A DNA stretch of 64,000 nt, from positions 6,611,501 through 6,675,500 of the forward strand of contig NZ_CP033334.1 in the NCBI RefSeq assembly GCF_013170705.1, written 5' to 3'. The position numbers were made by a program, and so were the translations under genes. This DNA comes from Mesorhizobium loti (GTDB lineage Bacteria > Pseudomonadota > Alphaproteobacteria > Rhizobiales > Rhizobiaceae). Numbering within the stretch: position 1 is the stretch's first letter; every line of letters starts with the position of its first letter. The notes under the pieces were generated by a model, which saw nothing but the letters and a program-made list of their open reading frames with translations, was not told the DNA's origin and searched no databases. Positions 28,983 to 37,699 of this stretch are shown in pieces.

Positions 28983-29897
28983 CTACGTGCTCGGCTTTTC
29001 GCCGATCATCTGGATGCAGCCATCGCCGAACCAGAAGCGGGCCAGCGGGTGGTCATAATGACGGTACATCGGAGCGAGAAAGCGCCGAAGATTATGGAAA
29101 TTTTTTGTATACCTTGAGATCCTGCGGATCTTCTCGAAGCCGCACTCGCCATACCAGCCTCGGATTTGCACCTCTGTGAAGGCGAACTGGTGATAGGTCG
29201 GCGCCTGGAAGCGATCCCGAATCGTCACGAACAAATCATCATCAAAAAGACTCCGAAAGAATTCGTTTTCGCCAGGGATATATTCCTTTTCTTCGCCGTC
29301 CTTTGTTCTCAACAGCCAGTCGATGGCTTCGCGTGCGGTGGATGCATCTAGATTGTCAATGGAACTGCGGAATTGTTCGTCGCTTTGGTAGAGTTCTCGC
29401 AAGTGATTGATGCATCGGTAAATGACGCCGTTGGCGGTACCCATAATCGTCAAGAAGAAGCTGCCGCCGGGGCGGGTTACACGGGCAAGCTCTTCAAAGC
29501 CTTTTTTCGGATCCCTGGTATGCGGCAAAACCCCTGCGCAATGGACAAAATCAAAACTGAAGTCGTCAAACGGCAGATCGAGCACACTGCCAGCGACCAG
29601 TTCCGAGCGCGGCCCAAATCGGCTGAGCCGCTTGCGCGCGCAATCCATCCAATCATTGCTCAATTCAAGCGAAACAACGTTTCGGGCCCCCTTGTCGAGA
29701 AACGCATAGGACGCATTCGCATTGGAGCCGCAGCCCGCATCCAGGACATCAAGGCCGCGGAAGCTACCGGTTGGCAGGCCGAAATAGTCCTCCTCGATCA
29801 GAGAGACCAACCTGTCGAATATGTGGTCGTCATTCTCCTGCTGGCGCTGGTAGCGATCAAAGACGGTGCGAGTTTCGATCTCGAAAGAGCTTTCCAT
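28983..29897 (-). CDS. class I SAM-dependent methyltransferase
   Basis: The 304-residue enzyme has motif I LDVLDAGCGSNANAS near residue 48, the acidic residue in VVSLELSNDW, and FDFVHCAGVLPHTRDP as motif II/III. It is in the pepM operon between the CDP-alcohol phosphotransferase (30 bases) and the asparagine-synthase-like gene. The substrate is unknown; methylation of a phosphonate amino group, hydroxyl or phosphonate oxygen is possible. Confidence 0.8.
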   Translation of the reverse strand: MESSFEIETRTVFDRYQRQQENDDHIFDRLVSLIEEDYFGLPTGSFRGLDVLDAGCGSNANASYAFLDKGARNVVSLELSNDWMDCARKRLSRFGPRSELVAGSVLDLPFDDFSFDFVHCAGVLPHTRDPKKGFEELARVTRPGGSFFLTIMGTANGVIYRCINHLRELYQSDEQFRSSIDNLDASTAREAIDWLLRTKDGEEKEYIPGENEFFRSLFDDDLFVTIRDRFQAPTYHQFAFTEVQIRGWYGECGFEKIRRISRYTKNFHNLRRFLAPMYRHYDHPLARFWFGDGCIQMIGEKPST

Positions 29898-29927
29898 GTA
29901 TTCTCTTCCCTATAGCTACAAACTGAT

Positions 29928-30527
29928 TCACTTTGTGAGCAAGGCGACAGATCCGGCTGCGACCAGTGTAAGATTGGCCAAGCGCAACGCATTGCCGGTA
30001 CCGGGAAATTTGAAATTTGAAAGATGCAGGACCGACAGCACAAATCCTGCACCGATCAATAGGTTGCCCAGGCCTTGCACTGGCAAGTGATGGTCGGCGA
30101 CGAAGAGCAACGCCAACACGAAGAGGTTGTTGTTCAACGGCAATCCTCTGCCGAATCCGTCAGCGTCCAGTCCGAACGTCGAAAAGTAGCTGAGGCGCAG
30201 AGCCCCCGACAGGATGAGGCAGTTGGCAGCCAACAAGGCGGAAACGGAGAACGCGTTGAAGGACAAAATCAGAACCGCTGGAAAGACGGCTGCGTAGACC
30301 AAATCAAGCAGCCCGTCCAACGCGCCACCCAGTTGTGCCGTCAAAGCGGACCGGTTCGGCGAACTCTTCGCGACCATGCCGTCGGCATCATCCGCCAAAA
30401 GAGCCCACAAGCCGAAACAGATGCCAATCTCGAAGCGCCCGATCAAAGCAAAGTAGATCGCCGTGGTGGCCAAGGTCAGCCCAAGGGCCGTAATGGCATT
30501 TGCAGCGTCGAACAGATAGCGGATCAT
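29928..30527 (-). CDS. CDP-alcohol phosphotransferase family membrane protein
   Basis: The 199-residue protein has about five to six hydrophobic helices and the family motif near residues 44-72: DDADGMVAK followed by GGALDGLLD. It fits D-x2-DG-x2-A(R/K)-x8/9-G-x3-D-x3-D with Lys in place of Arg. The family swaps CMP on a lipid or headgroup for an alcohol. It starts in an ATGA overlap with the nucleotidyltransferase gene, so the pair probably makes and then transfers a CMP-activated headgroup, possibly a phosphonate onto a lipid. The lipid is inference. Confidence 0.8.
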   Translation of the reverse strand: MIRYLFDAANAITALGLTLATTAIYFALIGRFEIGICFGLWALLADDADGMVAKSSPNRSALTAQLGGALDGLLDLVYAAVFPAVLILSFNAFSVSALLAANCLILSGALRLSYFSTFGLDADGFGRGLPLNNNLFVLALLFVADHHLPVQGLGNLLIGAGFVLSVLHLSNFKFPGTGNALRLANLTLVAAGSVALLTK

Positions 30528-31372
30528 CGTCCTACCCCCGCCACGGCGGCCGGCGCGCCGGTACTATGTCCGTGAGGTCGCTCGAAGGCGAAAATCCTTT
30601 CCGCCACCCGCAGGTCCTGTTCACTGTCGATCTCGTACCATCGCAAATCGTCGCATCGCACCGCGGCGAGTTGCAGTCCGCGCTGCTCGATGAGATGCGC
30701 GAGCAACTCCTCGGTATAGGCTTTGATCGCGCCCGAGCCGATCAGGTCGTGGAGGACCGGCACGATCACCGTTTGGAGTTCGGCTCCAGAGAACCGGATG
30801 AGGTTCATCATCTTGAAGAGCGCCGGGCTGCCTGATACCAGGTTTGCTGCCGTCTGCTTCAATCGGACTTCGGATATGAAGCCGTCGCTGGAAAGGACGG
30901 CTGCCGACCCTTCCATGGATGGATCGAACGGCGCGACCGCGGCGGCATTTGCCGCCTCCCCCAAGATCAGGTGGCGCAGCGCATCTTCTTCGAAAAAGAC
31001 GTCACCTTCGAGGAGATAACAGTCGCCCGAAAGAAGCGTGTCGCGCGCCAGCCAGAGCGAGTAGGCGCTCCCCGTCTTGTCGAAGACCGAGGACTCGACA
31101 TAGTTGATTTCAAGTCTCCCGAAGCGTTTGCCACACGCATGGCGAATGGCATCCTTGCGATAGCCGACAACAATCGTCACCTCTTCAACTCCCACCGCCT
31201 GGAGGTTCCACAGGGCATTGTGAAGTATCGGTGTGCCGTTGACTTCGATGAGGGGCTTGGGACACAGATCGGTCAGCGGACGCAGGCGGGAGCCGAAGCC
31301 AGCAGCGAGAATGACGGCTTTCCTGGGAGCAGCGGGAGGCATCTCATTGACCTCTTTCGTTGTGTGTGTCAT
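30524..31372 (-). CDS. LicC/PntC-like CTP-type nucleotidyltransferase
   Basis: The 282-residue enzyme opens with KAVILAAGFGSRLRPLTDLCPKPL, the nucleotidyltransferase signature, followed by NGTPILHNAL and VTIVVGYRKDAI. The segment KTGSAYSLWLARD resembles the LicC/PntC group, which attaches CMP to phosphocholine or aminoethylphosphonate. It overlaps the aminotransferase gene (ATGA) before it and the CDP-alcohol phosphotransferase gene after it. CMP-activation of a phosphonate is therefore the likely reaction; sugar-phosphate activation is the alternative. Confidence 0.82.
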   Translation of the reverse strand: MTHTTKEVNEMPPAAPRKAVILAAGFGSRLRPLTDLCPKPLIEVNGTPILHNALWNLQAVGVEEVTIVVGYRKDAIRHACGKRFGRLEINYVESSVFDKTGSAYSLWLARDTLLSGDCYLLEGDVFFEEDALRHLILGEAANAAAVAPFDPSMEGSAAVLSSDGFISEVRLKQTAANLVSGSPALFKMMNLIRFSGAELQTVIVPVLHDLIGSGAIKAYTEELLAHLIEQRGLQLAAVRCDDLRWYEIDSEQDLRVAERIFAFERPHGHSTGAPAAVAGVGR

Positions 31373-32559
31373 TTCCAGGCATTGAGGAATTCGACGAGCC
31401 GGGCCAGGCCGGTCGCGAGTTTTTCAGGTGGAATTCCATAGGACAGGCGCAGGCCGGCGGGGTCACTGAACGCAGTGCCCGGCACAGCTGCGACGCCAGT
31501 TTCGGCAAGCAGAGCCGTCACGACATCGTCGGCCGTCGTTGAGGCGCCGTCTTTCGATCCCGGTCGCAGCAGACGGGAAAGATCGAGATAGAAATAAAAG
31601 CCCCCTTGCGCCTTGGCGACCGGTACACGCGTCAACGAAGAAAGCGCGTCGAGACCGACCCGCCTGGTGCTTGTCAGGCGTGAACGCAGCTTGCTTTCAT
31701 AGTCCGAGCCCCCCCTTTGCAAGTGGGCGAGCACCGCGTGCTGGGCAATTACGTTTGGATTCGAAGTGGTGTGCGATTGCAGGGCCTTGACGCCATTGAT
31801 CACCTCTTTTGGACCCGCCAGATAACCGATGCGCCAACCGGTCAATGCCAGCGATTTGCTGAAGGAGTTGACGATCAGCGCGCGTGCTCGAATGTCGGGA
31901 GCGACCGAGACGATCGGGTGGTGGGTATGATGCCCATATATGAAGTCGCCATAGCACTCGTCAAAAATGATCCACAGGTTGCGGCTGACTGCCAGTTGAG
32001 CGATGGCCATCAGGGTTTCAACATCGTAGACCGCACCGCCCGGATTGCTGGGCGTGTTGACGACGATCGCCCGCGTGCGTTCGGTGACCGCCTCCTTGAT
32101 GTGCTCGGGGCGCGGGACGTAACCGTTTGATTTGGTGTCGACGAATACCGGTGTGCCGCCGGCGATTAGGACCTGGGCGGGAAACGTTGTCCAGTAAGGC
32201 GCCGGGATGATGACCTCGTCGCCTGGGTTTAGAAGCACCATTGCGGCGTTGAACAAGGCCTGCTTCGCTCCGCACGTCACGGCAACTTCCTCGGCCTTCC
32301 AGATCTGGCCGGTAGCGCGGGATATCTTCCGCGACAGTGCCTCGCGCAGCTCCACATTGCCAACGGTATCGGTATAGCGATTGACGCCGTTATTGATGGC
32401 GTCGATCGCGCCGTCGCGAATCGTGGGAGCAAGCTCGCTCCAGATCTCGCCGGCGGTCAGATCGATGATCTCCTTGCCAGCATCGGCCGCCGCTTTTGCT
32501 GCAGCGCGCGCTGCGGCGGTACCCGATGTAGCGAACAGGTTTGTCCGATGCGCAAGCAT
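31369..32559 (-). CDS. class I pyridoxal-phosphate aminotransferase
   Basis: The 396-residue enzyme resembles the aspartate aminotransferase Ib subfamily: DLTAGEIWSELAP, CGAKQALFNA, NTPSNPGGAVYD, IFDECYGDF and the PLP Lys in VNSFSKSLALTGWRIGYLAG. It follows pepM by 45 bases. With no phosphonopyruvate decarboxylase in the window, a likely reaction is transamination of phosphonopyruvate to phosphonoalanine, which would pull the unfavourable PEP mutase reaction forward. That is inference from neighbours. Confidence 0.85.
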   Translation of the reverse strand: MLAHRTNLFATSGTAAARAAAKAAADAGKEIIDLTAGEIWSELAPTIRDGAIDAINNGVNRYTDTVGNVELREALSRKISRATGQIWKAEEVAVTCGAKQALFNAAMVLLNPGDEVIIPAPYWTTFPAQVLIAGGTPVFVDTKSNGYVPRPEHIKEAVTERTRAIVVNTPSNPGGAVYDVETLMAIAQLAVSRNLWIIFDECYGDFIYGHHTHHPIVSVAPDIRARALIVNSFSKSLALTGWRIGYLAGPKEVINGVKALQSHTTSNPNVIAQHAVLAHLQRGGSDYESKLRSRLTSTRRVGLDALSSLTRVPVAKAQGGFYFYLDLSRLLRPGSKDGASTTADDVVTALLAETGVAAVPGTAFSDPAGLRLSYGIPPEKLATGLARLVEFLNAWK

Positions 32560-32604
32560 GTGCGCTCCCGTTTTCGTTTGCTTTCAAAAGACGGGCTGGG
32601 GCTG

Positions 32605-33513
32605 CTACCGCACGCCGGTCGCCGTCTGCGGCAGATATTTCTCTTCCGCCGCTGAGAGTTCCTGGTAATTGAGCAGATCGAAGAGTTCATCGAGGGTCGC
32701 CACCTCGTCCTCGATACCGGCGATACTTTCTTCGCGGAGGATACGGTCGCAGACCTGGCGCATGGCCGATATCGCCGCGCGCATGTTGTGGTTCGCCCAG
32801 ATGACCGTGGAGATTCCGGCCGCCCGATACGCGGAGACCGGTGTGCGGTAATATTTCGTAGGCACGATCACGACCGGAAGGCGGTTCTGCCAGGCGCGCG
32901 TGAAGGCGAAAATCTGCTCAGCGTTGGACTTGCGGGAATGAATCAGAATAGCATCGGCGCCGGCCTCAGCGTAGGCTTGTGCTCGCGCCAGCGCCTCATC
33001 CTCTTCGCGGCCGGCGATGAGCGCCTCGATCCGGGCGACCAGAACGAACTCCGCATCCGGCACTTGGTCCTTCACCGCCTTAAGCCGGCCGCAGAACTCG
33101 GGAATATCGGCCAACGGGTGCCGATCACCGATAAACGAGTTCATTTTCGGGAACGCCGTGTCCTCGAGACATATGCCGCTCGCGCCATGTTGGCGCAGCT
33201 TGCGGGCGACCAAACGGGCATTGTTGAAGTTCCCGAACCCGCTGTCCCCGTCGACGAGGACTGGAATGTCCACCGTGTCGGAAATTCGCTCAACCACATC
33301 GACGAGTTGGGACCAGGAAGCTTCGTTCGCATCTCGATATCCGAGACTGGATGAAATCGAGAGGCCGGACGCCCAGAGCGCCTTGAAGCCAGCGCGCTCG
33401 GCAATCGCAGCCGAAAGGCCGTCATGAGCCTCCATTGCGAAGGCGAGTTCACCGGACGCGATCATTCGGCGCAAGCTCTCGCGCGTCTGCGCACCAGACT
33501 GCCTCTCCACCAT
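32605..33513 (-). CDS. pepM: phosphoenolpyruvate mutase (phosphonopyruvate-forming)
   Basis: PepM makes the C-P bond by turning PEP into phosphonopyruvate. The 302-residue protein is of the isocitrate lyase superfamily with GYRDANEASW, VLVDGDSGFGN and the gating loop EDTAFPKMNSF. The diagnostic motif is EDK-x5-NS; here Lys is Thr, but the Lys of FPK and the Asn that separates the mutase from phosphonopyruvate hydrolase are kept. The KKCGH motif of methylisocitrate lyases is absent. A strong GGAGGTGAG lies before the ATG. It heads a six-gene operon and has a sigma-54-type promoter upstream. Without the Lys, activity needs testing. Confidence 0.85.
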   Translation of the reverse strand: MVERQSGAQTRESLRRMIASGELAFAMEAHDGLSAAIAERAGFKALWASGLSISSSLGYRDANEASWSQLVDVVERISDTVDIPVLVDGDSGFGNFNNARLVARKLRQHGASGICLEDTAFPKMNSFIGDRHPLADIPEFCGRLKAVKDQVPDAEFVLVARIEALIAGREEDEALARAQAYAEAGADAILIHSRKSNAEQIFAFTRAWQNRLPVVIVPTKYYRTPVSAYRAAGISTVIWANHNMRAAISAMRQVCDRILREESIAGIEDEVATLDELFDLLNYQELSAAEEKYLPQTATGVR

Positions 33514-33620
33514 GCGGTCTCACCTCCACCGACGCTATCCAGCCGACAAGCCTGTCATTGCTGCCGCACGAAGTACTTTCAGTGACGAACCGCTCTGCCC
33601 ACCGATCGGCGATCTGCCAC

Positions 33621-33636
33621 TGTCGTGCACCGGACA
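33621..33636 (-). promoter_or_regulatory. perfect TGT-N10-ACA site at the predicted pepM transcription start
   Basis: TGT-CGTGCACCGG-ACA matches the NifA site exactly, but it lies just downstream of the -12 element, an unusual place for an activator site. It may be chance or may act as a secondary site. Confidence 0.4.
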
Positions 33637-33646
33637 GAATGAATGA

Positions 33647-33662
33647 AGCAAGGCGCGTGCCG
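33647..33662 (-). promoter_or_regulatory. predicted sigma-54 -24/-12 promoter of the phosphonate operon
   Basis: Minus-strand CGGCACGCGCCTTGCT has GG, ten bases, then GC, the sigma-54 spacing, with the strong CACG and TTGC context. The pepM start is about 135 bases downstream. Confidence 0.7.
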
Positions 33663-33736
33663 AAATGGCGCCCCACCTGCGCCGCACCCATTCTCCATAC
33701 GCGTGCCAGGCCCTTTGGTCGGGCTTGCGACATCCT

Positions 33737-33752
33737 CGTCCAACTTCGGACA
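33737..33752 (-). promoter_or_regulatory. near-consensus NifA site upstream of the pepM promoter
   Basis: On the plus strand the site reads CGT-CCAACTTCGG-ACA, one base from TGT-N10-ACA. It is about 75 bases upstream of the -24 element and closely resembles the exact site at 38636 before prxS. Confidence 0.5.
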
Positions 33753-34002
33753 CAAGAGGGGTCGTGGGAGTGGCTATTCGTCTGCGCCGTGGCGGCTGGC
33801 CCGCCACGCTGCCGATCAACGATCTCAAGCGGGGTGGCCCAAGGAGCGGAAGACCTGCGGTCCGTGCAGGCAAGGTGACGGACGGCGTTGGTCTTCGATC
33901 CCGGCAATCGCCAGGCGGCTTGATTGTCTATCCAGGCCGCATGGACGAATTGCCGAGCATCGGCACGCGAGATTTCAACAACCCCAGCGGCCGCCCGGAA
34001 CT

Positions 34003-35058
34003 TCAAGCCTTGACGTGACCGAGCGCCTTGTTGATCGCTGGAATGATCTTGTCTCCCCAGAGCTCAATCTGGCGTAGCATCGTCTTTTGGTCGAAATCTC
34101 CCAATTGGGTCTGAATTGCGATCTGGTCCGGCTTAAGGACACTTATCTCTTCCAGCAGGCGATCGATGACGCGACTTACGCTGCCGATCGGCAGGTTCTG
34201 GCGCATGGTCTCGAACGACAGGTCCTGCTGCGTCGGTGTTTCCTGCAGCAGATAGCCGTCCCGGCTCTGCTGGCGACGCTGATGAAGTGCTTCAGATAGC
34301 CGGCGCTGGAAGCGGGCGTTGTCGAGATAGCTGTCGATCTCAGCCTGATCGTCGCTGGCATAGCAGCAGCGCAGAAGCGCTATCTTGGCGGCCGTGACAT
34401 CCTTACCCCGCGAGGCCGCTGCCGCCTCGATGGTCTCACGCAGCATTCTTATGTTTTCCAAGCCGTAGTGGAACGCCGTGACGAAAAGATTGTGGCCCTC
34501 ACGATAGGCACGGCACATGCTTCGCGCGGAACCGCAGGCGATCCAGATCGGTGGGGCTGGCCTTTGGATGGTGCGCAGCGAAATCGCCGTTAAAGGTATC
34601 TTCTCATACTGGCCATTGTGCTCGAAGACCTGCTGGTTAAGGCCCTTGAGAAGGATATCCAGATATTCCGCAAACATGGCCGGCGCCTGATCGACATCGA
34701 CGCCGAAGCGCTCGAACTCGAACTGCTGGTATCCCGAGCCGACGCCGAGTTCGAGGCGGCCGTTCGAAACGATATCGGCAAAGCCGATCTCGGAGAGCAG
34801 GCGCTGCGGTTGATATAGCGGCAGCACACAGACGCCGGTGCCGAGGCCGATGGTGCTCGTGAGGCCAGCACAGTGTGCCACCATCATCAAGGGCGAGGGA
34901 ACCAGGCTGTAATTGTTGAAGTGGTGCTCGGCGAACCATGCGGTGTTGAAGCCGGCCTGCTCCGAAGCGATTGCCTGTTCTATGGAGTTACCGATGACGC
35001 TGTCGCACGATTGATGATAGCCTCGCTGGGCCGCCAAGATGAACGTCGCGAATTCCAT
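34003..35058 (-). CDS. luciferase-like flavin monooxygenase (y4vJ-like)
   Basis: The 351-residue protein belongs to the bacterial luciferase-like group of FMN/F420-type enzymes: FATFILAAQRGYHQS, NTAWFAEHHFNNYSLVPSP, TIGLGTGVCVLPLYQP and SNGRLELGVGSGYQ. It is the last gene of the P450 operon. NGR234 carries a comparable monooxygenase (y4vJ) near a nif-linked P450, recalled from knowledge. The substrate is unknown. The start MEFATFIL is preferred to an ATG ten codons upstream. Confidence 0.85.
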   Translation of the reverse strand: MEFATFILAAQRGYHQSCDSVIGNSIEQAIASEQAGFNTAWFAEHHFNNYSLVPSPLMMVAHCAGLTSTIGLGTGVCVLPLYQPQRLLSEIGFADIVSNGRLELGVGSGYQQFEFERFGVDVDQAPAMFAEYLDILLKGLNQQVFEHNGQYEKIPLTAISLRTIQRPAPPIWIACGSARSMCRAYREGHNLFVTAFHYGLENIRMLRETIEAAAASRGKDVTAAKIALLRCCYASDDQAEIDSYLDNARFQRRLSEALHQRRQQSRDGYLLQETPTQQDLSFETMRQNLPIGSVSRVIDRLLEEISVLKPDQIAIQTQLGDFDQKTMLRQIELWGDKIIPAINKALGHVKA

Positions 35059-35071
35059 GGCGTTTCCTCGT

Positions 35072-35240
35072 TTACACAAAGTGGCCAATCAAGCCTTCGA
35101 CTTGTGCCGATTGCGGGTGGGCCGGGGTATCGATCCGGCGGCGACGTAATCGACCATCTTGCGCAGAGCTGCCTATCGTTCGGCGGCCGATCCCGCCTGC
35201 CGCTCCAGTAATGATGACGACCCGTCCTGCCCGCTCCACA
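35072..35240 (-). pseudogene. short-chain dehydrogenase remnant
   Basis: About 50 residues remain, with the Rossmann signature RVVIITGAAGGIGR, then rapid loss of pattern and a stop just before the monooxygenase gene. NGR234 has an SDR gene (y4vI) at this place in the comparable cluster, which supports deletion of a once complete gene. Confidence 0.65.
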
Positions 35241-35415
35241 TGAACCTCTCCGCAGCCAGCGTCCTCGACGCGAGCCAGCCGGTCGCGGCATTGCAAGACG
35301 TCCTGGTGACCGCAAGTTTCCATACCGGTAGACGTGTTGCGTTCCAGGACCGCTCCCGCGATGCGGCTCTCCAGTTGGGAGCCTTGGAAAGCATTGTGGT
35401 GTCAGCTTTGCATTT

Positions 35416-35955
35416 TCATCTTGATGACGAGCTGCGGCGCTTCTTGAGCGCGTAAACCGGGTCATTGGGATGCGCTGCTCCGATCGGTTGCCGTAAGCCG
35501 AACCGTTCTGCCTCGGGGACCGCTGGTGGGGTCTGCTCTTCGAGCCAATCGTAAACGACGGTCCGTTCGGCAATGCGCCACGCCCCTTCCCTCTTCTGAA
35601 ACAGGTCGCAGTAACGGCCGCAGAGAAGCACCTGGCGTGCTTCTCCGTCGTTGTCTGGTCCGCGTTGCAGCGCGGTGAAATAGCTTTCAACCACGGCCTC
35701 CGCCGGGTCGATGAACTCGATCAATACGTTCGTGATCTGGTGGATTAACCGCGGTCCGGTCTTGAAGAGACCAAACGCAACCTCAAAAAAGCCCTCGGCT
35801 GAGCCGCAATAGGCACCGTGATTGTCATGCGCATCGGGCCAATACGCACTGCGCAGCGCAGCCTCATCCGCGCGGTCTATGCCGCGGCAGTACCGATAAA
35901 GGCAGTCGCGGATCGCCTCGCGGTCGCGCAGTTCGGTGATTTTTGCCTGGCTCAT
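35416..35955 (-). CDS. SnoaL/NTF2-like protein
   Basis: The 179-residue protein has the SnoaL_4-type pattern: [46 protein letters not shown] and a basic C terminus. The fold is used by small cyclases, isomerases and ring-hydroxylating dioxygenase beta subunits. It is in the P450 operon, so it probably acts on the same unknown metabolite. It lies 211 bases after the ferredoxin gene. Confidence 0.8.
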   Translation of the reverse strand: MSQAKITELRDREAIRDCLYRYCRGIDRADEAALRSAYWPDAHDNHGAYCGSAEGFFEVAFGLFKTGPRLIHQITNVLIEFIDPAEAVVESYFTALQRGPDNDGEARQVLLCGRYCDLFQKREGAWRIAERTVVYDWLEEQTPPAVPEAERFGLRQPIGAAHPNDPVYALKKRRSSSSR

Positions 35956-36166
35956 CGCTCTGTCGCAAATTTTGAGATTGGAAGAGGCGCTTCGTGCCTC
36001 TAGGTGCATGTAAGGACGAACCGATCGGCAACCGAAGAAGCCAGAACGGAGACGAACTTCACGCGTCGCGTGCGTGTCATTGAGGTCTCGATGCCGGAGA
36101 GGAGATAGGCAGGGAAGCGGCCGGACATCTTGCCTTGCGGTTTGGGGCCACGTCTCGTGATTCCAC

Positions 36167-36412
36167 CTAAGCTTCCCCAGCGCTTGGTTGCATGTCGGCT
36201 GGTTCGAACCGCGCGGCCGACGTGCGATCGATTTCCAGCGCACTTTCGGGGCAGGATCGCACGGCCCGTGACGCGAGCAGTTCGTCCTCTTGCGCGACAT
36301 TGATGTCGCCAGGCAGGACGTAGCCCTCATCATCAAGCTTGAAGATGTTCGGAGCTTGCGCCCAGCATCGTGCGTGACCCTGGCACTTGGTTTTGTGGAC
36401 GACGATGTGCAT
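36167..36412 (-). CDS. P450-linked 3Fe-4S ferredoxin
   Basis: The 81-residue protein has [15 protein letters not shown] and VRSCPESAL, the cysteine pattern of the small ferredoxins that feed electrons to bacterial P450s. It starts 42 bases after the P450 gene behind GGAGG. The C-terminal extension after residue 65 is polar and of no known role. Confidence 0.9.
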   Translation of the reverse strand: MHIVVHKTKCQGHARCWAQAPNIFKLDDEGYVLPGDINVAQEDELLASRAVRSCPESALEIDRTSAARFEPADMQPSAGEA

Positions 36413-36454
36413 GGCGCTCCTCCATTGTCTGTGCCGTGGCTGAAGACTTCTTGG

Positions 36455-37672
36455 TCAGGACCAGTCGACGATCAGATTTTCGATCCCAAACACATGGCCG
36501 CCATAGGCGATGGGCGCTGTACCTTCCTTGATCCGGAAGGCCGGGAGGCGCGCCAACCATTCCTCCAGGCCAATAACAATCTCTCGCCGGGCAAGGTGTG
36601 AGCCAAGGCAGCGGTGGGGACCATAGCCAAAGGCGGCGTGGCGGTTGTCCTCGCGCATGAGATCTATCGTTTCGGGACATTCAAATTCCGCCGGATCGCG
36701 ATTGGCAATCATCGTCGCGCAGGAAACATAGTCCCCCTTACGGATCGGCGCGCCTTCGAAGTCGATATCTTTCCTTGCCACCCTGATAATCTGCACGGTC
36801 GGATAGGCACGCAGCAACTCTTCGGCTGCGAGCACGATTCGGTTCGGTTCGCTCCGCAGCAGTTCCTGTTCTTCGGGATGACGCGCGAGAAAGGCCAGGT
36901 CAAAGCCAATCGCTGCAGCGACCGTGTCAAGTCCCGCGACGAACACGAGCACGCCGATGCCACGGACTTCCTCGTCGGTCAGCCGCCGGCCCTCGACCTG
37001 TGCCTGCAAGATGAAGGTCATGAAATCGTCGACCGGTTCCTCGCGGCGCATGGCCGCGAGCTCGTCGATGAACGCCAGGATCGTCCGGGCCGCCGCCGGT
37101 CTTTTGACATCGTCGCCGTGGAGCAGGTCGTTCGCCCAGCCGACAAATGTATGGAGTCGGTGATCGGGTAGCCCAAGAAGGCGAAGGAAGATGCTTACCG
37201 CAAAAGGCAAGGCAAAATCCTTCATGACGTCGCAGCTCGTGCCCGATGCGGCGATGCTGTCGATCAGGGCTATCGCTCGCTCACGGACAGCCGGTTCGAG
37301 TGCCGTCACCCGCTTGGGCGAGAGCAGCGGATTGAGTAGCGAGCGAAAGACGCCATGGGCCGGTGGATCGAGTTCAAGCGGGATCATCGGCCAGTTCTCG
37401 CCAAGCGCGGAGGCGAAGATGCTTCGATGGCTGGAGAAGGTATCAGCGTCTTGCAGCACCCTGCGCTGGTCTGTGGCGCGAGTGATGACCCAGGTGCCTC
37501 GGCCATCGCGTGTGTTAAAGGGGGAATAAAAGATCGGTGGCCCGGCATGAACGCAAGCAGTAGCGGCCTGCGGGTCCCCGTCGGGCGTCGGCAGCATGCC
37601 AGGCGACGTGAACAGGCTGAAGTCCCCCACCATTTCGGGCGGGACATGATCCGGAACCTGGTTGAGCGCCAT
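36455..37672 (-). CDS. cytochrome P450 (CYP127A-like)
   Basis: The 405-residue soluble P450 has the I-helix [14 protein letters not shown], the ExxR in EELLRAYP, and the heme loop [16 protein letters not shown] with the Cys ligand. A complete operon follows: ferredoxin, SnoaL-like protein, SDR remnant and luciferase-like monooxygenase. Nif-linked P450s of this kind (CYP127A, y4vG in NGR234) are recalled from knowledge. The start MALNQVPDH is preferred because the residues before it derive from the nifQ remnant. It lies about 450 bases behind a copied nifH start, so NifA/sigma-54 control is likely. The substrate is unknown. Confidence 0.9.
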   Translation of the reverse strand: MALNQVPDHVPPEMVGDFSLFTSPGMLPTPDGDPQAATACVHAGPPIFYSPFNTRDGRGTWVITRATDQRRVLQDADTFSSHRSIFASALGENWPMIPLELDPPAHGVFRSLLNPLLSPKRVTALEPAVRERAIALIDSIAASGTSCDVMKDFALPFAVSIFLRLLGLPDHRLHTFVGWANDLLHGDDVKRPAAARTILAFIDELAAMRREEPVDDFMTFILQAQVEGRRLTDEEVRGIGVLVFVAGLDTVAAAIGFDLAFLARHPEEQELLRSEPNRIVLAAEELLRAYPTVQIIRVARKDIDFEGAPIRKGDYVSCATMIANRDPAEFECPETIDLMREDNRHAAFGYGPHRCLGSHLARREIVIGLEEWLARLPAFRIKEGTAPIAYGGHVFGIENLIVDWS

Positions 37673-37699
37673 TGGACTTTTTCTGCCGTCTAACCACCA

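Larger units (their letters stand above)
33514..34002. other. control region between the P450 operon and the phosphonate operon
   Basis: No gene is supported here. It holds the predicted pepM promoter, two NifA-type sites, and a segment near 33726-33760 that resembles the prxS upstream region near 38620-38660 (GACAT, then GTCCA, then CTTCGGACA). Confidence 0.5.

Noticed and set aside
33449..34006. Minus-strand frame upstream of pepM
   Set aside because: No family resemblance; it covers the sigma-54 promoter region and is better read as non-coding.
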